Part shown: positions 61,343 to 64,000 of the stretch, one piece after another
Layout: every line of letters begins with the position of its first letter
Numbering within the stretch: position 1 is the first letter of the stretch
Assembly (NCBI GenBank): GCA_034423195.1
Contig: DAOUIZ010000035.1
Location: 106,218-170,217 of the forward strand
Length of the DNA stretch: 64,000 nucleotides
Reading direction: 5' to 3'
Source: CATOSK01 sp034423195
Lineage (GTDB): Bacteria; Chloroflexota; Dehalococcoidia; Lucifugimonadales; UBA3495
Notes under the pieces: model-generated
Told to the model about the DNA's origin: nothing
The model's input: the letters and a program-made list of their open reading frames with translations, nothing else
Database searches by the model: none
Translations under genes and position numbers: made by a program

Positions 61343-61495
61343 CCCCCGCCCCTTTTCCTCCTTTGTCGTCCCTCCTCAGTCGCCAGGGGCAGGCTTTTCC
61401 CCATGTGAAGGGGGAAGGGACTTGTTCAGGGGTGGGCTATCACCCCCATCCTAACCTTCCCCCGTCAAGGTGGAAGGGGCTTTCGAGAGAGTTTC
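61343..61495. repeat. Dispersed palindromic repeat, copy C, with degenerate neighbour
   Basis: Copy C lies at 61436-61490: CACCCCCATCCTAACC, CTTCCCC-CGTCAA-GGTGGAAGGGGC, then GAGAGAGTTTCC. The preceding 90 bp hold a degenerate copy (CTTTTCCCC and GGGGGAAGGGACTTGTTC). Confidence 0.75.
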
Positions 61496-62014
61496 CTAGT
61501 CGCCGCTCCACTCGAAGCCGAGGTTGGCGTAGCGCATGTGGATGGCGCCGAAGGGCTGGGCCAAGGGGCCGTTGACGGCGAGGACGGCGATGGTGTGGCT
61601 GTCCCCCGGGGTGGCCTCGGCGCTGACCATCACGCGCTGGGGCGTGTTGAATCCCTGGATCGCTCCCCGGTCCCGGTTCCATTCCCCGTCGATCCAGATT
61701 TCGGCGTAGTCGTCGACGCAGGTCTCGAACTGCACCCGCATTCCCCGGGTGGAACGGCCATCCAGGGTTTCCGGGACGGTGATGGTGGTCCGGTACCACA
61801 TGAAGCTGAAGCCGTGGGAGATGCGGTCTGGGAGGTTCTTCACCAGGTCCCAACCGGAATCGTCGTAGTCCGCCAGCCGGGCCGGGCTGCCCTCAGTCCG
61901 GGCCACCAACCCCTCGTTGCCCTCGCCGGGGACGTATCCCTCGGCGTAACGCCAGGTGGCTCCCACAACCGCCTGTCCTCCGGCTTCAGCGATGTTGACT
62001 GTGATTCTGCCCAT
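61496..62014 (-). CDS. Galactose-binding-like beta-sandwich protein
   Basis: Protein of 172 residues, mostly beta, with no signal peptide. DYDDSGWDLVKNLPDRISH followed by FSFMWYRTTITVPE, then VQFETCVDDYAEIWIDGEW and FGAIHMRYANLGFEW are typical of the jelly-roll/sugar-binding domain of family 2 glycoside hydrolases and related galactose-binding folds. There is no catalytic domain, so a binding role is likely. It is the only gene pointing left between the CMD genes and amidase 2, and is bordered by palindromic repeats on both sides. Confidence 0.75.
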   Translation of the reverse strand: MGRITVNIAEAGGQAVVGATWRYAEGYVPGEGNEGLVARTEGSPARLADYDDSGWDLVKNLPDRISHGFSFMWYRTTITVPETLDGRSTRGMRVQFETCVDDYAEIWIDGEWNRDRGAIQGFNTPQRVMVSAEATPGDSHTIAVLAVNGPLAQPFGAIHMRYANLGFEWSGD

Positions 62015-62030
62015 TTCCTTCTCCTTTCAA

Positions 62031-62108
62031 GAGGGTGTGTGCCAATCGAGTTTTCACCCCCATCCTAACCTTATCCCGTCAGGGGGAAGGGACTGTTGAG
62101 ATAGTTTC
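62031..62108. repeat. Dispersed palindromic repeat, copy D
   Basis: GAGGGTGTGTGCCAATCGAG, TTTTCACCCCCATCCTAACC, hairpin with CCCGTCAGGGGG, then GGACTGTTGAGATAGTTTCC. It agrees with copy A over almost its whole length, including the lead and trailer. Confidence 0.8.
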
Positions 62109-62135
62109 CAAACGGGAGGCGGCCCGGTCGGGACG

Positions 62136-63542
62136 TTATATGGGAGGGTGCAGTTCGTGCCAGCCGGCCTGCTGCTGGTAGGTGTAGGCGGCCTGGATGA
62201 CTCCCGGCTCGTCGAAGGGCTTCCCGGCGATCTGCATTCCGATGGGCAGGCCGCTCTCGGTGAACCCGCACGGGATGGAAATTGCCGGAAGGCCCGTGAC
62301 GTTAAAGGGCGCGGTGAAGCTTTTCCCCCGCACCGTGGACGCCGGATCGTATCCCTCGAAGGCAGGCGCGGGCTGGGTCATCGTGGGCGTTACCAGGAAG
62401 TCCACCGTTTTCATCACCTCGGCGAACTCCCGCCGCGCCCAGGTCCGTACCCTTTGGGCTTGAAGATAGTCCGATGCGTTCAACAGTCCCCCGATCCGGA
62501 ACCGGCTGCGGACGATCTCGCCAAACTCCTGGGGGCGGGTCTTCAGGTTGGGCTCGTGGTAGGCGAAAGCCTCGCTGACCATGATGACCGAGTTGGCCGC
62601 CCGCACGTAGTCCAGGCTGGGCATGGTCACGTCCTCGACCTCGGCGCCCAGCCCGGCCAACGCCTCCACGGCCTGCTCCACCCTGGCCACCACCTCCCGG
62701 CTAACCCCGGGATCGTCGTCGAAGAAGTAATGCCTGGGGAGACCGATCCTGACGCCCCGGATGTCCTCCCGCAGCGACCGGGAGTAGTCGGGCACCGGCG
62801 CCTTGCTGGAGGTGGGGTCGCGAGGGTCATGCCCGGCGATGGCCTGGAGCATGTAGGCCGTGTCCTCAACGGTCCGGGTCATGGGGCCGGCGTGGTCCTG
62901 GGACCAGCTCAGGGTGACGACTCCAAAGCGGCTGACGCGCCCGTAAGTGGGTTTCAGTCCCACGATTCCGCACAAGGATGCCGGGCCACGGATGGACCCT
63001 CCCGTGCAGGAACCCAGGGCGCCCATCGCCTGCCCCGACGCCACCGCCGAACCGGAGCCGCTGCTGGAGCCGCCGGTGATGTGGGCGAGATTCCACGGAT
63101 TGCAGGCGGGTTCAAAAGGCGTGGTCCAGTCGGGGCCGCCCAGCGCGAACTCGTGCATTGCCAGCTTGCCCAGCAGGATGCCTCCCGCGTTTTTGAGCCC
63201 GGCGGTGGTGTGGGCGTCCTCGGTGGGGACGCGGTCAATGTCCACCCGGGAGCCGGAGGTGGTGCGGATTCCGGCGGTGTCGTAGAGGTCTTTGAGGGCG
63301 AAGGGTATGCCGTGCATCGGACCCCGGTACGCCCCGCGCAGTACCTCGGCCTCCGCGTTGCGGGCGTCGGCCAGGGCTTCATCCGCCAGCAGCAGGATGA
63401 AGGAATGGAGGCGGTCGTCGGTGGCCTCGATGCGGTCCAGGCATGCCCGGGTCAGTTCCACCGGGGACAGATCCCCTTTCCTGATCAGTTCCCCGGCTTG
63501 CCGGATGCTCAGGTAGTGCAGTTGCGTGTCAGAAACGGACAT
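62136..63542 (-). CDS. Amidase-signature hydrolase 2
   Basis: Amidase of 468 residues. Lys84 (GIPFALKDL), cis-Ser159 (ITGGSSSGSGSAVA) and Ser183 (GSCTGGSIRGPASLCG) retain the catalytic spacing. The usual GTDTGGS reads GSCTGGS, so the conserved Asp is Cys179; this is uncommon. The small AtzG/GatC-like gene (63596-63796) lies 53 bp upstream on the same strand. Differs from amidase 1 in most surface segments, so the two are not recent duplicates. Substrate unknown. Confidence 0.9.
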   Translation of the reverse strand: MSVSDTQLHYLSIRQAGELIRKGDLSPVELTRACLDRIEATDDRLHSFILLLADEALADARNAEAEVLRGAYRGPMHGIPFALKDLYDTAGIRTTSGSRVDIDRVPTEDAHTTAGLKNAGGILLGKLAMHEFALGGPDWTTPFEPACNPWNLAHITGGSSSGSGSAVASGQAMGALGSCTGGSIRGPASLCGIVGLKPTYGRVSRFGVVTLSWSQDHAGPMTRTVEDTAYMLQAIAGHDPRDPTSSKAPVPDYSRSLREDIRGVRIGLPRHYFFDDDPGVSREVVARVEQAVEALAGLGAEVEDVTMPSLDYVRAANSVIMVSEAFAYHEPNLKTRPQEFGEIVRSRFRIGGLLNASDYLQAQRVRTWARREFAEVMKTVDFLVTPTMTQPAPAFEGYDPASTVRGKSFTAPFNVTGLPAISIPCGFTESGLPIGMQIAGKPFDEPGVIQAAYTYQQQAGWHELHPPI

Positions 63543-63595
63543 TACGTTCTCCTGTTTTCGGACGAATACTGCCGGGCCGGGTCAGCCGTCTCCGG

Positions 63596-63796
63596 TTATC
63601 CCTGCGGCCAGTCCGGGTGGAACTCGACCACCATCTCTTCCGCCCCGAGGCTGAGGGTGTGCAGCTGCCGGGCGTAGGCTGCGTACATTTCGTAAATCGG
63701 TTTGAGGTCATCCAGCTCTTCCTGGGTCATGCCCAACCCGGCCCTGTCCGCCATCAACTTGAACTCTTCCATCGAAGTCTCGCCCGCTTCAGGCAT
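63596..63796 (-). CDS. Small AtzG/GatC-like amidase partner 2
   Basis: Protein of 66 residues: EFKLMADRAGLGMTQEELDD, LKPIYEMYAAYARQLHTLSL, then a Trp/Pro end (HPDWPQG). The first helix and the TQEEL turn parallel the protein at 54476-54679 (DYQGIELSDEEL). The ATG at 63796 follows GGAGG with 7-nt spacing; the frame is open 35 codons further without similarity. It sits upstream of amidase 2. Confidence 0.65.
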   Translation of the reverse strand: MPEAGETSMEEFKLMADRAGLGMTQEELDDLKPIYEMYAAYARQLHTLSLGAEEMVVEFHPDWPQG

Positions 63797-64000
63797 TGCC
63801 CAACCTCCGGTTAACGCGCAGTCGGCGTAGATTCTGTTTTTCGCGAGGACTGGCGCGATTATACAGCCCACCGGCCCATTAGGAGCACCTGGCAGGGCCA
63901 ACGCATTCTAAATTTAGGGTACTGATAGAATCGTGGTGTAAAGCGAGGCAGAGGTACAGGTTGTGAGGTGTGGTGATGAGGAGCGGCGTCGAGGGAACCA
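63797..64000. other. Right-edge intergenic sequence
   Basis: 204 bp without a supported gene. ATG at 63976 on the plus strand begins a frame that runs off the edge, too short to judge. Confidence 0.4.

Noticed and set aside
57001..62108. CRISPR array from the repeated CACCCCCATCC units
   Set aside because: Copies are widely and irregularly spaced, carry internal hairpins and no spacers of uniform size; no cas genes.

Overview
The window is GC-rich (low-to-mid 60s percent by eye) bacterial chromosome, almost fully coding, with no phage, insertion sequence or CRISPR array that I could recognise. Gene content suggests Chloroflexota, perhaps a Dehalococcoidia or SAR202-like lineage. The reasons are the many flavin-dependent LLM oxidoreductases, duplicated carboxymuconolactone-decarboxylase-like proteins, PaREP1/HEPN-like small proteins, a dnaJ-hspR-clp stress operon, and a free-living catabolic repertoire of amidases, SMP-30, GMC, Fe-alcohol dehydrogenase and SDR enzymes. 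This placement is inference; no phylogeny was run.

Layout. The first 31 kb is mostly housekeeping: folP (cut by the left edge), a PccB-type carboxyltransferase, an LLM oxidoreductase, rarA, an isochorismatase-like protein, a threonine aldolase, lspA, rluD, and both GlnRS and GluRS. A metallo-beta-lactamase-fold hydrolase, mtaB, and bluB under a cobalamin riboswitch with an intrinsic terminator follow. Next are a GMC oxidoreductase, a HicB-HicA toxin-antitoxin pair with an enlarged HicB, fumC, then rpoB-rpoC behind a consensus promoter and an attenuator-like leader, and pyrD. From 32 to 37 kb lies a stress island: a dnaJ-hspR-clp operon on the minus strand, a divergent hsp20, then tRNA-Asn and a nucleoside deaminase whose 3' end runs into the tRNA. 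From 37 to 43 kb is a signalling group: a membrane-anchored Cache/solute-binding chimera, a histidine kinase, a GYD protein and a tandem universal stress protein.

The right third is accessory catabolism. A minus-strand series (43.3-49.5 kb) holds a CMD/AhpD-like protein, an alpha/beta hydrolase, an Fe-ADH/maleylacetate reductase-like enzyme, an SMP-30 lactonase, an LLM oxidoreductase and a Gfo/Idh/MocA dehydrogenase. After a 120-bp nested palindrome come an SDR and a pentapeptide-repeat/TIR-like protein. A second group (52.8-63.8 kb) has an ADPS-like FAD enzyme, two amidases each paired with a ~66-residue AtzG/GatC-like protein, an alpha/beta hydrolase, a beta-propeller lactonase, a RidA protein, three tandem two-domain CMD paralogues and a beta-sandwich protein. 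Palindromic repeats are scattered through it, and one supplies the stop codon of a CMD gene. The enzyme set would suit stepwise opening and deamination of a cyclic amide or N-heterocycle, but the substrate cannot be read from sequence.

Regulatory sequence that I could read directly includes the cobalamin riboswitch, consensus promoters for rpoBC, hsp20 and the dnaJ operon, several intrinsic terminators, and a 16-mer shared between the dnaJ leader and the bluB/PaREP1 junction.
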